Assembly: GCA_018798825.1 (NCBI GenBank)
Contig: CP076354.1
Coordinates: forward strand, 310,001 to 374,000
DNA length: 64,000 nt
From: Ochrobactrum sp. BTU1
Lineage (GTDB): Bacteria; Pseudomonadota; Alphaproteobacteria; Rhizobiales; Rhizobiaceae
Direction of reading: 5' to 3'
Positions 41,854 to 51,111 of the stretch are shown in pieces; position 1 is the stretch's first letter; the number at the start of each line of letters is the position of its first letter. A model generated the notes under the pieces. That model was not told the origin of the DNA, made no database searches, and worked only from the letters and a program-made list of their open reading frames with translations. The position numbers were made by a program, and so were the translations under genes.

Positions 41854-43404
41854 ATGACCAGCGGCATCCATCACCTCACGCTCATTACGCGCAAGGTTCA
41901 GGCCAATGTCGATTTCTATGCAGGCTTTCTTGGCCTGCGTATCGTCAAGCAGACTGGCGGCTTTGAGGATGCCGAGCAGTTGCATCTTTTCTATGGCGAC
42001 CGTTCCGGAACGCCCGGCTCGCTGATCACTTTCCTCGTCTGGGAAGATGGTGCGAAAGGCCGTGTCGGTCATGGTCAGGTCAGCGAAATTGCGCTTGCCA
42101 TTGATCGTTCTTCTGTTGGCTTCTGGCTGGAGCGGGCATTGCGCTATCATGTGCAGCCCGAAGGTCCGGTGCAGGAGTTTGGCGAGCCAGTGCTGCGCCT
42201 GCGCGACCCAGATGGCGTGATCGTCAAGCTGGTTGGTAGCGATCTTGCGGCCAATGACGCGTGGGTGTCTGGTGACGTACCGGCAGAACATGCCGTGCGC
42301 CGCATCCGTTCGGCCACGATCCTGTCCGAGCAGCCTGAGCAAACTGTCAGCTTCATCGAGCGTTACTTCGGTTTTCATTCTCAGTCGAAAGAAGGCACGA
42401 TAGATCGTCTCATTTCCGATTCAGGTGATGCAATTGACGTGCGCGACGCAAGTGGTTTTTGGCCGGGTATTCCGGGCACGGGTATTGCCGATCATGTGGC
42501 TTTCCGTGCCGCAACAACTGACGATGTGACGACACTGGAGAAGGAGCTTTCAAAGCTTAACTCCAGCGAAGTGAATGTGCATGATCGCAAATACTTCACA
42601 TCTCTCTATGTCCGCGAGCCGGGCGGAACTCTGTTTGAGTTTGCCACAGACGCGCCCGGGTTCACTGTTGACGAAACGGTGGAGACACTCGGCCGAGCTC
42701 TTTTTGTGCCGCCGGGCAACGAACAGCAGGCCGACGCGATCCGTGCTCGTATGCCTCAATTTGGTCTGCCGGGCGAGGAGCGGGTGATCTATCGCGAATT
42801 GCCGTTTGTGCATCGTATTCATCAGCCGGAAAATCCGGATGGCACGGCGCTCATTCTACTGCATGGGACGGGTGGCAATGAAAACGATCTTATGCCGCTT
42901 GCTCGTCTTGCTGCGCCTCGTGCAACGCTACTTGGTGTTCGCGGACGTAGCACGGAAGAGGGCATTCAGCGCTGGTTTCGCCGGTTCGACCTGAAACGGT
43001 TCGACCAGAACGACATCCGGTTTGAGGCGGAGGCTTTTGAAGCTTTTGTCGAGGGGGCGATTGCTGCTTACGGCATCGACCCTGAACGAACTGCCTTCAT
43101 AGGCAATTCCAACGGGGCGAATTTACTTGCGGCTTTCATGCGGCTGCATCCGCATGTCGTGCGTAAGGCTGTATTGCTGCGCGCAACGGATGTTTTGGAA
43201 GAGCAGCCAATTGCGGACCTTTCGGACGCTTCTGTCCTGTTACTCAACGGGATAGGTGATCCATTTGGAGATGCATCCGGCAAGTTGGAAGCGGCCTTGC
43301 GGGCGGATGGGGCTGCAATAGACGTTCTTTCCGCAGAAGGTGGTCACGGGCTGTCGGATGAAGATGTCCGGCTGACCGGTGAATGGCTGCAGCAAAAGCT
43401 CTGA
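41854..43404 (+). CDS. Fusion of VOC ring-cleaving dioxygenase and carboxylesterase
   Basis: 516 aa from the ATG at 41854; an in-frame TTG ten codons earlier is less likely. Residues ~1-300 contain two VOC halves (MTSGIHHLTLITRKVQANVDF; CLTD-like second half ending EPGGTLFEFATDAPG) as in PcpA/LinE-type hydroquinone dioxygenases. The likely metal ligands are His6 (or His7), a mid-domain His and the Glu of LFEFAT. Residues ~320-516 are an alpha/beta hydrolase of the phospholipase/carboxylesterase family: LILLHGTGGNENDLMPLA, nucleophile Ser419 in GNSNGAN, Asp469 (GIGDPFG) and His498 (EGGHGLS). In Bacillus these are separate genes, mhqO/mhqE and mhqD, acting together in quinone detoxification. 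The fusion supports the same link here. A cousin dioxygenase lies convergently downstream. Confidence 0.83.
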   Translation: MTSGIHHLTLITRKVQANVDFYAGFLGLRIVKQTGGFEDAEQLHLFYGDRSGTPGSLITFLVWEDGAKGRVGHGQVSEIALAIDRSSVGFWLERALRYHVQPEGPVQEFGEPVLRLRDPDGVIVKLVGSDLAANDAWVSGDVPAEHAVRRIRSATILSEQPEQTVSFIERYFGFHSQSKEGTIDRLISDSGDAIDVRDASGFWPGIPGTGIADHVAFRAATTDDVTTLEKELSKLNSSEVNVHDRKYFTSLYVREPGGTLFEFATDAPGFTVDETVETLGRALFVPPGNEQQADAIRARMPQFGLPGEERVIYRELPFVHRIHQPENPDGTALILLHGTGGNENDLMPLARLAAPRATLLGVRGRSTEEGIQRWFRRFDLKRFDQNDIRFEAEAFEAFVEGAIAAYGIDPERTAFIGNSNGANLLAAFMRLHPHVVRKAVLLRATDVLEEQPIADLSDASVLLLNGIGDPFGDASGKLEAALRADGAAIDVLSAEGGHGLSDEDVRLTGEWLQQKL

Positions 43405-43422
43405 CTGTTTGTAAGAGATAAG

Positions 43423-43459
43423 AAAAAGGGCCGCCGGAGATCTCCGGCGGCCCTTTTGT
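43423..43459. terminator. Bidirectional terminator between the two VOC genes
   Basis: A 13-bp perfect stem GGGCCGCCGGAGA/TCTCCGGCGGCCC, flanked by AAAAA and TTTT, shared by the convergent fusion and dioxygenase genes. Confidence 0.88.
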
Positions 43460-43462
43460 TGT

Positions 43463-44428
43463 TTAATCAAGAGGCTTCAAGCCCTTTTCAATCGCCTGTC
43501 GTTTTCCTTCAAGGAATGGCGGCAGTGATAAGCTTTCGCCGAGGGTTTCAAGTGGTTCGTCAACTGCGAAGCCAGGACCATCGGTTGCGATTTCAAACAA
43601 AACGCCATTGGGTTCGCGGAAGTAGAGCGAGCGGAAATAATAGCGCTCGACCTCACCGCTTGATGGAATACGAAACGCTCTCAGACGATCCACCCATTCC
43701 TGCATGGTTTCCTGATCCGGAGTACGGAAAGCAACGTGATGCACTGCGCCTGCTCCCTGGCCAGCAGGTTCCAGATTAGGCTGCACAGCGATGTGCAACT
43801 CAGCACCCGCACCACCGTTACCCATTTCAAAGACATGGACATGGCCTTCGCCATCAGGCGATGCATAGTCGCCAGCTTCACGCATGTTCATCACCTTTTC
43901 CAGCACGATTTTTGTCGGTGCCAGATCCGGAACGCTTAGCGTGATCGGGCCAAGGCCACGTATCTGCCGCTCAGCAGGAACCGGGCTTTTCTCCCAGCTA
44001 TGCGATGCGCCTATGCCGCCATCATCGGTCAAGCGCAGCCGCTGGCCTTCCGGGTCCTCAAAATCGAGAACTGCGCGACCGGCAATCTCAAATATGTCGC
44101 CGGTTTCGATACCCTTTCCTTTGAGGTGATTGCGCCACCAATCGAGGCTTTCAACCCCATTCACGCGCAATCCTGTCCGCGAAACACTGTGAGTGCCGCG
44201 CCGTTCACGATGAACGGGCCAATCGAAAAAGGTAATGTCAGTCCCCGGAGATGCCAGCCCATCGGCATAGAACAAATGATATGCGCTGGTGTCATCCTGA
44301 TTGACGGTTTTCTTGACAAGCCGAAGCCCGAGTGTGTCGGTATAGAAGCGACGATTGCCCGGTGCATCAGCGGTAATGGCTGTCAGATGATGCAACCCTG
44401 TGAGTTGCGGCTTAAGTTCTGAAGTCAT
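43463..44428 (-). CDS. Ring-cleaving dioxygenase, VOC family (MhqO/LinE-like)
   Basis: 321 aa from the ATG at 44428, preceded by AGGAGG; the open frame extends 48 codons further without support. Two VOC halves: [38 protein letters not shown] and the second starting [20 protein letters not shown], with metal ligands His (HHLTA), His (VHHVAF) and Glu (VLFEIATD). It resembles hydroquinone/catechol extradiol dioxygenases including B. subtilis MhqO. Together with the convergent fusion it suggests a quinone or aromatic-electrophile detoxification pair. The substrate is unproven. Confidence 0.85.
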   Translation of the reverse strand: MTSELKPQLTGLHHLTAITADAPGNRRFYTDTLGLRLVKKTVNQDDTSAYHLFYADGLASPGTDITFFDWPVHRERRGTHSVSRTGLRVNGVESLDWWRNHLKGKGIETGDIFEIAGRAVLDFEDPEGQRLRLTDDGGIGASHSWEKSPVPAERQIRGLGPITLSVPDLAPTKIVLEKVMNMREAGDYASPDGEGHVHVFEMGNGGAGAELHIAVQPNLEPAGQGAGAVHHVAFRTPDQETMQEWVDRLRAFRIPSSGEVERYYFRSLYFREPNGVLFEIATDGPGFAVDEPLETLGESLSLPPFLEGKRQAIEKGLKPLD

Positions 44429-44673
44429 TGTATGTCCTCCTGCGCAAAGGCGAACTTGCCCGCGCTGTTGGCTCAAATATCGGGCGCTTGGGATCTGCAG
44501 AAAAGTGGCTGTTGCGGAAACAGTGTGTAACCAAGATGCCGCATCGGGACGATCTTTCCACAGCCCCCACATTTAGGGCTTGGCATATCCTCTCAGGTAA
44601 AGAATATATTAACCGCGCGCTCCGTGACGGTGAGAGCGCTCTTCGGTTTGTATCCTGTCAGGAGAGTTGGGTT

Positions 44674-45915
44674 TTGCGGAGCATCATTCGTCGTACTGCC
44701 CCGGCATTGCTTGTCTGCCTGACGCTGATCACCGGCTGTGCAAGCCGTCCGGATGGTGTTCTCGTTCCTATTGCTGCAAGTGTTCCCGGCGCATCCAAGG
44801 TCGATCTTCTGGTGGCAACTACGCGCGCGCCTTCCGGCAATCCAGGAACGCTATTTTCCGGCGAACGCGATCAGGATATCAGCCTGACTGAGATCATGGT
44901 CTCCATCCCGCCTGAAAAGAACCGCAAGGTCGGCGAAGTTCAATGGCCAAAGAAGCTGCCCGCCAATCCGCTCAAGGATTTTGCCACAGTTGAGGTCAAG
45001 GCGATCAATACCGAAACTGGTGCGCGTCAGTGGCTTCAGCACAGCCTTCCGAAATCTCGACGTGTGATGGTGTTCGTCCACGGGTTCAACAACACCTATG
45101 AGGATTCGGTCTATCGTTTCGCACAGATCGTTCATGATTCAGGTGCCGAGGTTGCACCTGTCATCTTCACATGGCCGTCGCGCGGCAGCGTGTTTGACTA
45201 TAATTACGACAAGGAAAGCACGAATTATTCGCGCGATGCACTTGAAACGACTTTGCGTAAAATCGCCGAAGATCCGCGTGTAAAAGATATCACCGTCATG
45301 GCTCATTCCATGGGCAGTTGGTTGACGGTTGAAGCTCTGCGCCAGATGGCGATCCGCGACAAGCGTGTTAATCCGAAGATTAGCGATGTCATTCTCGCGT
45401 CCCCTGATCTCGACGTGGATGTGTTCAGCAAACAGTACCGCGCGATGGGCAAAGACCATCCGCGCTTCACGCTTTTCACGTCGCGCGACGATCGAGCCCT
45501 GCGCGCTTCCCGTTTCATCTCGGGTAATGTTGATCGTCTCGGACAAATCGACCCTTCGGTAGAGCCATATCGTTCTCAGCTTGAGACGGCGGGGATAACC
45601 GTCATCGATCTCACGCAGCTTAAAGCCGGAGACAGCCTCAATCACGGCAAGTTTGCCGCAAGCCCAGAAGTCGTGCAGTTGATAGGTCAGCGTCTCGTCA
45701 CTGGCCAGACGATCACCGATTCCGACATTGGACTGGGTGAGCGTCTCGGTGCTGTGGCCCTTGGTACGGCGCAAGGTGTAGGCAGTGCTGCGTCGCTGGT
45801 TGTCAGTGCGCCGATTGCCGTCTTCGATCCAAACACTCGCCGAACCTATAATGAGCAGATCGACAGGTTTGGCAGAACAGTGGGCGGCACGGTCAGCGGT
45901 GCAGTTGGTAACTAA
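44674..45915 (+). CDS. Lipoprotein alpha/beta hydrolase (DUF900 family)
   Basis: 413 aa from a TTG at 44674, seven bases after GGAGAG; the open frame runs back to 44428 without an RBS. The N-terminus MRSIIRRTAPALLVCLTLITGCAS has a lipobox (ITGC), so it is probably a lipoprotein. The catalytic domain has VFVHGFNNTYEDSVYRF, FTWPSRGSVFDYNYDKEST, nucleophile in MAHSMGSWLTVEAL (GxSxG variant HSMGS), and LASPDLDVDVF. A His is in the GDSLNHGKFA segment. The C-terminal ~90 residues are Gly/Ala/Val-rich. DUF900 hydrolases are widespread in rhizobia, with unknown substrates. Confidence 0.83.
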   Translation: MRSIIRRTAPALLVCLTLITGCASRPDGVLVPIAASVPGASKVDLLVATTRAPSGNPGTLFSGERDQDISLTEIMVSIPPEKNRKVGEVQWPKKLPANPLKDFATVEVKAINTETGARQWLQHSLPKSRRVMVFVHGFNNTYEDSVYRFAQIVHDSGAEVAPVIFTWPSRGSVFDYNYDKESTNYSRDALETTLRKIAEDPRVKDITVMAHSMGSWLTVEALRQMAIRDKRVNPKISDVILASPDLDVDVFSKQYRAMGKDHPRFTLFTSRDDRALRASRFISGNVDRLGQIDPSVEPYRSQLETAGITVIDLTQLKAGDSLNHGKFAASPEVVQLIGQRLVTGQTITDSDIGLGERLGAVALGTAQGVGSAASLVVSAPIAVFDPNTRRTYNEQIDRFGRTVGGTVSGAVGN

Positions 45916-46017
45916 GCGCGGGCTCTTTCATATATTCACTAGCAAATGCGCTGTTGTCATATTTGAGGGCGCGCTGTAGGACTGCGACAAAATCTGGTTG
46001 TTGGCAGGGAGACCCTC

Positions 46018-46887
46018 ATGCAGATCATCCATACGATTGAAGACTTACGGTTTGCGCTTGGCGCAGCGCGCAAGAGCGGTAAATCTATCGGCCTCGTGCC
46101 AACGATGGGCTATCTGCACAAAGGGCATCTCGAACTTGTTCGCCGCTCGCGTGAGGACAATGACGTCACCGTCGTTTCGATCTTCGTCAATCCGCTGCAA
46201 TTTGGTGCCACCGAAGACCTCGACAAATATCCGCGTGATCTGGAACGTGATGCAAATCTACTCCGCAATGCGGATGTTGATTTTCTCTTCGCGCCTGCCG
46301 TATCGGATATGTATCCTCGACCGATGCAGACGGTGGTTGATGTTCCAACACTTGGCAACCAGATGGAAGGCGAGGCGCGCCCCGGCCATTTTGCGGGTGT
46401 TGCAACGGTCGTGAGCAAGCTTTTCAATATCGTTGGGTCTGACGCCGCTTACTTCGGCGAGAAGGATTTTCAGCAGCTCGTTATCATCCGCCGCATGGTG
46501 GACGATATGGCTATCCCGGTACGGGTCGTTGGTGTTGAGACGGTGCGTGAGGACGATGGGCTCGCTTGTTCATCGCGCAATGTTTATCTGACAGCTGAGC
46601 AGCGCGCCGCGGCAATCATCGTGCCAAAAGCGCTGGATGAAGCCGAGCGACTTTACCGCTCGGGCGTAGATGATCCTGAAGCATTGGAAGTAGCTATTCG
46701 AGTATTTATTGCGTCAGAACCATTGGCGGCGGTGGAAGTGTTGGCGCTTCGCGATCCGCAGACGCTAGAGCGCCTTGAGACTGTTCAGGGGAGGCCGCTT
46801 CTCGTCGCTCTATTTGTACGTTTTGGAAACACAAAGCTGCTCGATAATCGCGTGATTGCACTTGCCGCACAGGAAAAGGCCGCCTGA
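46018..46887 (+). CDS. panC: Pantothenate synthetase
   Basis: Joins pantoate and beta-alanine with ATP to form pantothenate (CoA pathway). It is 289 aa: [20 protein letters not shown] contains the HIGH-like [14 protein letters not shown], the pantoate site [52 protein letters not shown] and the KMSKS-like region [11 protein letters not shown]. All are conserved. It forms an operon with panB, one base apart. Confidence 0.97.
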   Translation: MQIIHTIEDLRFALGAARKSGKSIGLVPTMGYLHKGHLELVRRSREDNDVTVVSIFVNPLQFGATEDLDKYPRDLERDANLLRNADVDFLFAPAVSDMYPRPMQTVVDVPTLGNQMEGEARPGHFAGVATVVSKLFNIVGSDAAYFGEKDFQQLVIIRRMVDDMAIPVRVVGVETVREDDGLACSSRNVYLTAEQRAAAIIVPKALDEAERLYRSGVDDPEALEVAIRVFIASEPLAAVEVLALRDPQTLERLETVQGRPLLVALFVRFGNTKLLDNRVIALAAQEKAA

Positions 46888-46888
46888 C

Positions 46889-47710
46889 ATGAGCGTCACC
46901 GTTAAGAAGAAGCGCCTTTCGCCGAAAGCAGTTCAAGCAATGAAGGGCGAGCGTCCGATTGTCAGCCTCACGGCCTATACGACGCCGATTGCCCGGCTGC
47001 TCGATCCGCATTGCGATCTTCTTCTGGTGGGCGATTCCGTTGGCATGGTGCTTTACGGCATGGATTCGACGCTTGCCGTTACGCTCGATATGATGATCGC
47101 GCATGGACAGGCAGTGATGCGCGGCGCGGAACATGCCTGTGTGATTGTTGACATGCCGTTTGGTTCTTATCAGGAATCGAAGGAACAAGCCTTCCGCAAT
47201 GCGGCCCGCATCATGCAGGAAACCGGCTGTGACGGCGTGAAGCTTGAGGGCGGCGAGGAAATGGCTGAGACGGTTGAATTCCTCGTCAAGCGTGGCATTC
47301 CGGTCTTCGGTCATGTCGGGCTGATGCCGCAGCAGGTGAATATGGTTGGTGGTTTCCGCTCACTCGGTCGCGATGATGAAGAGGCCAACCGCATCCGCCG
47401 TGATGCCCAGGCTATTGCAGAAGCTGGTGCGTTCGCGCTGGTCATTGAAGGCACGGTTGAGCCATTGGCGCGCGAAATCACGCAGACCCTATCAATTCCG
47501 ACGATTGGCATCGGTGCATCGCCTGCCTGTGACGGTCAGATTCTCGTTTCAGATGATATGCTTGGACTGTTTCAGGATTTTACGCCGCGTTTCGTCAAAC
47601 GCTTCACGGAGCTTGCGCCGCAAGTGTCGGATGCTGCCAAAGCCTATGCGGAAGAAGTGCGCGCCCGATCATTTCCGGGACCGGAGCATGTTTTTGGTGT
47701 CAAGAAGTGA
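46889..47710 (+). CDS. panB: 3-methyl-2-oxobutanoate hydroxymethyltransferase
   Basis: Transfers a hydroxymethyl from methylene-THF to ketoisovalerate, giving ketopantoate. It is 273 aa from the ATG at 46889, one base after panC. Motifs: [28 protein letters not shown] (metal Asp), [29 protein letters not shown], the catalytic Glu in [12 protein letters not shown] and [23 protein letters not shown]. Complete. The order panC-panB is reversed relative to E. coli (panBC) but usual in Brucella relatives. Confidence 0.97.
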   Translation: MSVTVKKKRLSPKAVQAMKGERPIVSLTAYTTPIARLLDPHCDLLLVGDSVGMVLYGMDSTLAVTLDMMIAHGQAVMRGAEHACVIVDMPFGSYQESKEQAFRNAARIMQETGCDGVKLEGGEEMAETVEFLVKRGIPVFGHVGLMPQQVNMVGGFRSLGRDDEEANRIRRDAQAIAEAGAFALVIEGTVEPLAREITQTLSIPTIGIGASPACDGQILVSDDMLGLFQDFTPRFVKRFTELAPQVSDAAKAYAEEVRARSFPGPEHVFGVKK

Positions 47711-47716
47711 CTAAGC

Positions 47717-48322
47717 TTACGATCTGACTGCTTTTAAAAATAGATCCTGAACGCCGCGAACCATTTCATCGCGCTCCGTGATGTTTGAGCGGATGATAAA
47801 ATCATCGACAGCGCCATGCAGCGCATGAAACAGCAGCGTCGCCAGCAAGCGTGTGTTTTCGACGGACCAAGCACCCGCTGTCTTGCCTTCGCTCAACAGC
47901 TGATCAAGCCGGACGATTGCCGGGTTTTCCTGCATCACATGGCGCATAGGCGGGTGAAAGTCATGAAAAACCAGATCGTGCAGGCGATAATTATCGAGAT
48001 AGCTCGCAATGCCTGTGCTGGCCCAGACAGCGAGACGAGTGTTCCAGTCATTGGCTGGAACACTGTTCATTTCGCTGTCAAGCCGCTCGCAATAAAAGCC
48101 AATGAAGCGCTCGCGTAATGCCACAAGGACATCGTCCTTGCTGCGAAAATGTAGGTAGAATGTACCCTTGGCGACATCGGCCTTGTGCACAATCTCGTCG
48201 ACGCTGGTTGCTGCGAACCCCTTTTCCAGAAAGATCGTTTCAGCAGCAGACATAAGCTCGCTGCGGCGAATTTCCGCCGGTTTGGTGCGGGGCTTGGTCT
48301 TGGCTGCTGGGAAATCCTTCAC
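47717..48322 (-). CDS. TetR-family regulator
   Basis: 201 aa. The HTH at ~20-65 is SAAETIFLEKGFAATSVDEIVHKADVAKGTFYLHFRSKDD, and the rest is a ligand-binding domain. The start is a GTG at 48322, 8 bp after the stop of the gene upstream, so the two form an operon. A 17-bp palindrome upstream of that operon (48941-48957) is the likely autoregulatory operator. Effector unknown. Confidence 0.87.
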   Translation of the reverse strand: MKDFPAAKTKPRTKPAEIRRSELMSAAETIFLEKGFAATSVDEIVHKADVAKGTFYLHFRSKDDVLVALRERFIGFYCERLDSEMNSVPANDWNTRLAVWASTGIASYLDNYRLHDLVFHDFHPPMRHVMQENPAIVRLDQLLSEGKTAGAWSVENTRLLATLLFHALHGAVDDFIIRSNITERDEMVRGVQDLFLKAVRS

Positions 48323-48330
48323 TCCGGTTT

Positions 48331-48762
48331 TCAGGCTGCTTCCAGTTTTGCGCGGATTGCAGCTTTGTCAAAGGCAAGCTGGTTGGGTCGAACAACCCGT
48401 TCATCAAGCCAGTGCAGGGCGGCGTCGATATTTGAGAATGTACCGGCTGGCACGCGGAACAGTTTTTCCGCATCCATGCGGCTTGCTTCCTCATACACGG
48501 ATTCAGGCACAATGCTAATCATGCCCATGACCTGATGGCGGATGCGTTCGGCATTCTGTTGAAACCATTGCTTGATTTCACGCGCTGCACCGTCTGGATG
48601 CTGAAGTGCATCCGTGTCGAGAAACCGCCGGATCGCAATGAAGGGCTTTCCTTCATCCAGCCATGCGTTCCAGCTATCGAAGAATGCGCGCAGCTCTTCA
48701 ATGGTTGATGGGCCTTTGGCGAGCGTGACGATATAGGGCCACTGTTCGGTATCGTGAAACAT
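48331..48762 (-). CDS. Conserved hypothetical protein co-transcribed with a TetR regulator
   Basis: 143 aa, soluble. The layout MFHDTEQWPYIVTLAKGPSTIEELRAFFDSWNAWLDEG, then PFIAIRRFLDTDAL and AREIKQWFQQNAERIR, resembles STAS/SpoIIAA-like folds of alternating strands and helices, with a C-terminal helix (AFDKAAIRAKLEAA). I cannot name the family. Being first in an operon with a TetR gene and having an operator upstream suggests it responds to the regulator's ligand. Confidence 0.72.
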   Translation of the reverse strand: MFHDTEQWPYIVTLAKGPSTIEELRAFFDSWNAWLDEGKPFIAIRRFLDTDALQHPDGAAREIKQWFQQNAERIRHQVMGMISIVPESVYEEASRMDAEKLFRVPAGTFSNIDAALHWLDERVVRPNQLAFDKAAIRAKLEAA

Positions 48763-48940
48763 AGAATCTCGCTTTTGCTGCGGCCTTCGAGTGTCGGTTC
48801 AAGCGGCATCCAGAAATCTGCGTTGCACGTCTGGAGGCAGCTGAAACCGGCCGCAAGCACTCATGTCTCGTGGTTATTGGGTCTGACAACCTGAAAGACC
48901 TGCACGCACACATTAGCCGGTCTCTCAGGTCGCCAATTTC

Positions 48941-48957
48941 ACTGACTGATAGTCAGT
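48941..48957. promoter_or_regulatory. TetR-type operator upstream of 48762
   Basis: ACTGACT-gat-AGTCAGT, 7-bp perfect arms with a 3-bp spacer, about 180 bp upstream of the hypothetical-TetR operon. An AT-rich stretch follows to the right. The size and symmetry fit TetR-family operators. Confidence 0.58.
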
Positions 48958-49102
48958 CATTTATAATTTGCATGAAAATATGAATAAAGCAATCATGTTT
49001 CTTCAAAGAAACTGTTGCGACCAGCTGGCAGAGAGGGTGGCCCCGTAAAATCCAAATGAAAGGCCCACCCGCAACTCGCAGGCAGGCCTCCCGTGTTTTA
49101 GA

Positions 49103-49738
49103 TCACTGGTCGCAAACGTTACTCTGCCAATAGCGATAAAGCGCTTCCACATCGCCATTTGTCAGCGTCTGCATCGCGCCTTTCAGTTGATGGTCAGTCC
49201 AGTCCCACCATTGCATTTCCAGAAGCATATTGACGTTCCTCTCATCGAAACGCGAGCGGATGGTGCGGGCAGGGTTGCCGCCAACAATCGCAAAGGGTTC
49301 AACATCACGCGTCACCAGTGCGCGCGTGCCAATAATTGCGCCATGGCCGATTTTCACACCCGGCATGATGATCGCTTCAGAGCCAATCCAGACATCATTG
49401 CCGATGACCGTATCGCCCGATGGGGCATAACCATTCGTGCTGCCTGCGAATATGTCCACTTCTGACATGAAGAAGAACGGGAAGGTGCTGATCCAGTCGT
49501 GTCGATGGCCCTGATTGCCCGCCATGATGAAGGCTGCACCTGATCCGATTGAGCAGAAGCTGCCAATGATCAGCTTGTCGGCACCTTCATCGGGCAGGAG
49601 AAAGCGGGCGCAGTCGTCGAAGCTGTGGCCATGATAATAGCCGGAATAATAGCTGTAGCGCCCGACGACGATGTTTGGATTTGTGACCTGTTTGTCGAGA
49701 GTGATGCCCTTGAATGGGCTTTCAAAGTAATTTTTCAT
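49103..49738 (-). CDS. catB: CatB-type (xenobiotic) acetyltransferase
   Basis: Hexapeptide-repeat acetyltransferase that can inactivate chloramphenicol by O-acetylation. It is 211 aa from the ATG at 49738; the open frame upstream crosses a repeat element. The N-terminus [18 protein letters not shown] and [20 protein letters not shown] are near-identical in pattern to the Agrobacterium CatB enzyme. The catalytic His in [11 protein letters not shown] and the left-handed beta-helix repeats [31 protein letters not shown] and VGGNPA are intact. No mobile element flanks it, so it is a chromosomal, possibly intrinsic resistance gene. Confidence 0.9.
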   Translation of the reverse strand: MKNYFESPFKGITLDKQVTNPNIVVGRYSYYSGYYHGHSFDDCARFLLPDEGADKLIIGSFCSIGSGAAFIMAGNQGHRHDWISTFPFFFMSEVDIFAGSTNGYAPSGDTVIGNDVWIGSEAIIMPGVKIGHGAIIGTRALVTRDVEPFAIVGGNPARTIRSRFDERNVNMLLEMQWWDWTDHQLKGAMQTLTNGDVEALYRYWQSNVCDQ

Positions 49739-49769
49739 GAGAATACTCACTGCATGAGTGCCGGTATCT

Positions 49770-49814
49770 AGCGCATCCCGAAAAGTGAGAACCGGTTTTC
49801 GGAATAGGATGCGC
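49770..49814. repeat. Dispersed palindromic repeat, copy A6
   Basis: An AGCGCATCCCGAAAAGTGAG...ATAGGATGCGC element, 31 bp upstream of catB, within its promoter or leader. Confidence 0.82.
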
Positions 49815-50012
49815 GTGAAACGAAAGGCTCGGCATTTATCCGCCTGCAAATATGCAAACGAAAACCCCGCAAGAAACCAGAGGTTTGCTTGCGTTCATGC
49901 TCCTGGTGATTGATTGCTCAAATCACGGGAGCGCGATGCAGGGGGTACTCGAACATTTTATCATGGTGACAAGCATAGCGCCCATCACGGCGAAAGCCAA
50001 GCAGGCCACGAA

Positions 50013-51008
50013 CTAGTTCAGCTTCTCCAGGTTCTTTTCAAAGAAAGCTGCGATTTCAGCATTCATGCGCTGGTGAAGTGCAGTTCTCACGATGCCGGGA
50101 TTATCAATGCAGAACCCGGCAACGAGCTTTGTAAGTTCTTCCGAGCATGGCGCGAGGAAGGTGAAGTGCCCGGCCTTTTCAATGACTTGCAACTGTGCCT
50201 TTGGCAGTTGAGGCGCAAGCGCCATGGCATTTTCTTGCGGCGATAATTCTCCATCCTGATCACCCACATAGATGAGTGTCGGTGCTGTGACTGACTTGAG
50301 AGTCTCGGCCCCGAAGATAACGCTCAGTGGTGCCATCAGGACATAAGCGCTGATGCGCGGGTCGGCTTGTGGGGCGAGGTCAGGGCGGTCAGTTCTGATC
50401 TTACCCTCTGCCTCGCAGACGCTATGATCATCTGGTCGTTTTGCGCAGTAAGCTTCAAATCGTGACAGGTCCGGCTTAGCACCTGCAAGGATGAGGCCGG
50501 TTGTGCCGCCTGCCGAAAAGCCGGCGAAACCGATGCGGTCCTTGTCGATATGGGGGGCGAGTGCAGCTTCGTCTAAAGCTGCCGTCAATGCTGCTGAAAT
50601 CTGCATCGGGCGGCCATAGGTCGAACTGACGGTACCCAATCGGCTTGGGTCTTTAAAGTTGTCGCCGGGATGGGTCACACTCACAACGATGTAGCCATTG
50701 CGGGCAAGCGATGCGCCCAGATCATGATGCCCCCACATGCTGCCCATATTGCCATGCGACAGCAGGATCAGAGGAAAGCGGCCTTCTGCCATCGGTGCAG
50801 TGGGTGACGCCTGAACCTGATAAGGCCCAATTTTCGTAGCTTCCGTCTTTGCTGCACTGGGATAGAAGACGACTGCTTCCATGGGACGGCTATCGACCGG
50901 ATCGACTACGGCAAGTTTCTTGAGACCGCTGCCATTGAAACTCTCGGCATTCGCCACGGATACGAGGCATAAAATCGCGGTGACGAGGGCGAATAATCTC
51001 AGAAGCAT
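50013..51008 (-). CDS. Secreted alpha/beta hydrolase (dienelactone-hydrolase-like)
   Basis: 331 aa. A signal peptide covers residues 1-21 (MLLRLFALVTAILCLVSVANA). An alpha/beta hydrolase fold follows: PLILLSHGNMGSMWGHHDLG (oxyanion), the nucleophile in IGFAGFSAGGTTGLILAG (GxSxG), the Asp region VTAPTLIYVGDQDGELSP, and His in EKAGHFTFLAPCSEEL. Similar proteins are called dienelactone-hydrolase or PAF-acetylhydrolase-like. Two Cys pairs (EAYCAKRPDDHSVCE; CSEEL...FCIDN) suggest periplasmic disulfides. It is unlinked to neighbours. Confidence 0.82.
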   Translation of the reverse strand: MLLRLFALVTAILCLVSVANAESFNGSGLKKLAVVDPVDSRPMEAVVFYPSAAKTEATKIGPYQVQASPTAPMAEGRFPLILLSHGNMGSMWGHHDLGASLARNGYIVVSVTHPGDNFKDPSRLGTVSSTYGRPMQISAALTAALDEAALAPHIDKDRIGFAGFSAGGTTGLILAGAKPDLSRFEAYCAKRPDDHSVCEAEGKIRTDRPDLAPQADPRISAYVLMAPLSVIFGAETLKSVTAPTLIYVGDQDGELSPQENAMALAPQLPKAQLQVIEKAGHFTFLAPCSEELTKLVAGFCIDNPGIVRTALHQRMNAEIAAFFEKNLEKLN

Positions 51009-51065
51009 TTCAAAGCACTCCCAAGGGCAAATGACGCGTAGTCTGTAAATTCGAATTATAATAGC

Positions 51066-51092
51066 AAAAAGGGAGGCATGAGCCTCCCTTTC
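51066..51092 (-). terminator. Terminator of fpr
   Basis: AAAGGGAGGC-ATGA-GCCTCCCTTT with A/T flanks, about 20 bp past the fpr stop; it could also stop transcription from the other side. Confidence 0.78.
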
Positions 51093-51111
51093 TATCTTTA
51101 TGCGGCGCGTT

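Noticed and set aside
44428..44673. 82-codon N-terminal extension of the DUF900 lipoprotein
   Set aside because: No RBS, and the lipobox signal peptide starts cleanly at the TTG at 44674.
49060..49095. GC-rich imperfect hairpin past catB
   Set aside because: The pairing has several mismatches and only TTT follows on the minus strand, so it is too weak to list as a terminator.
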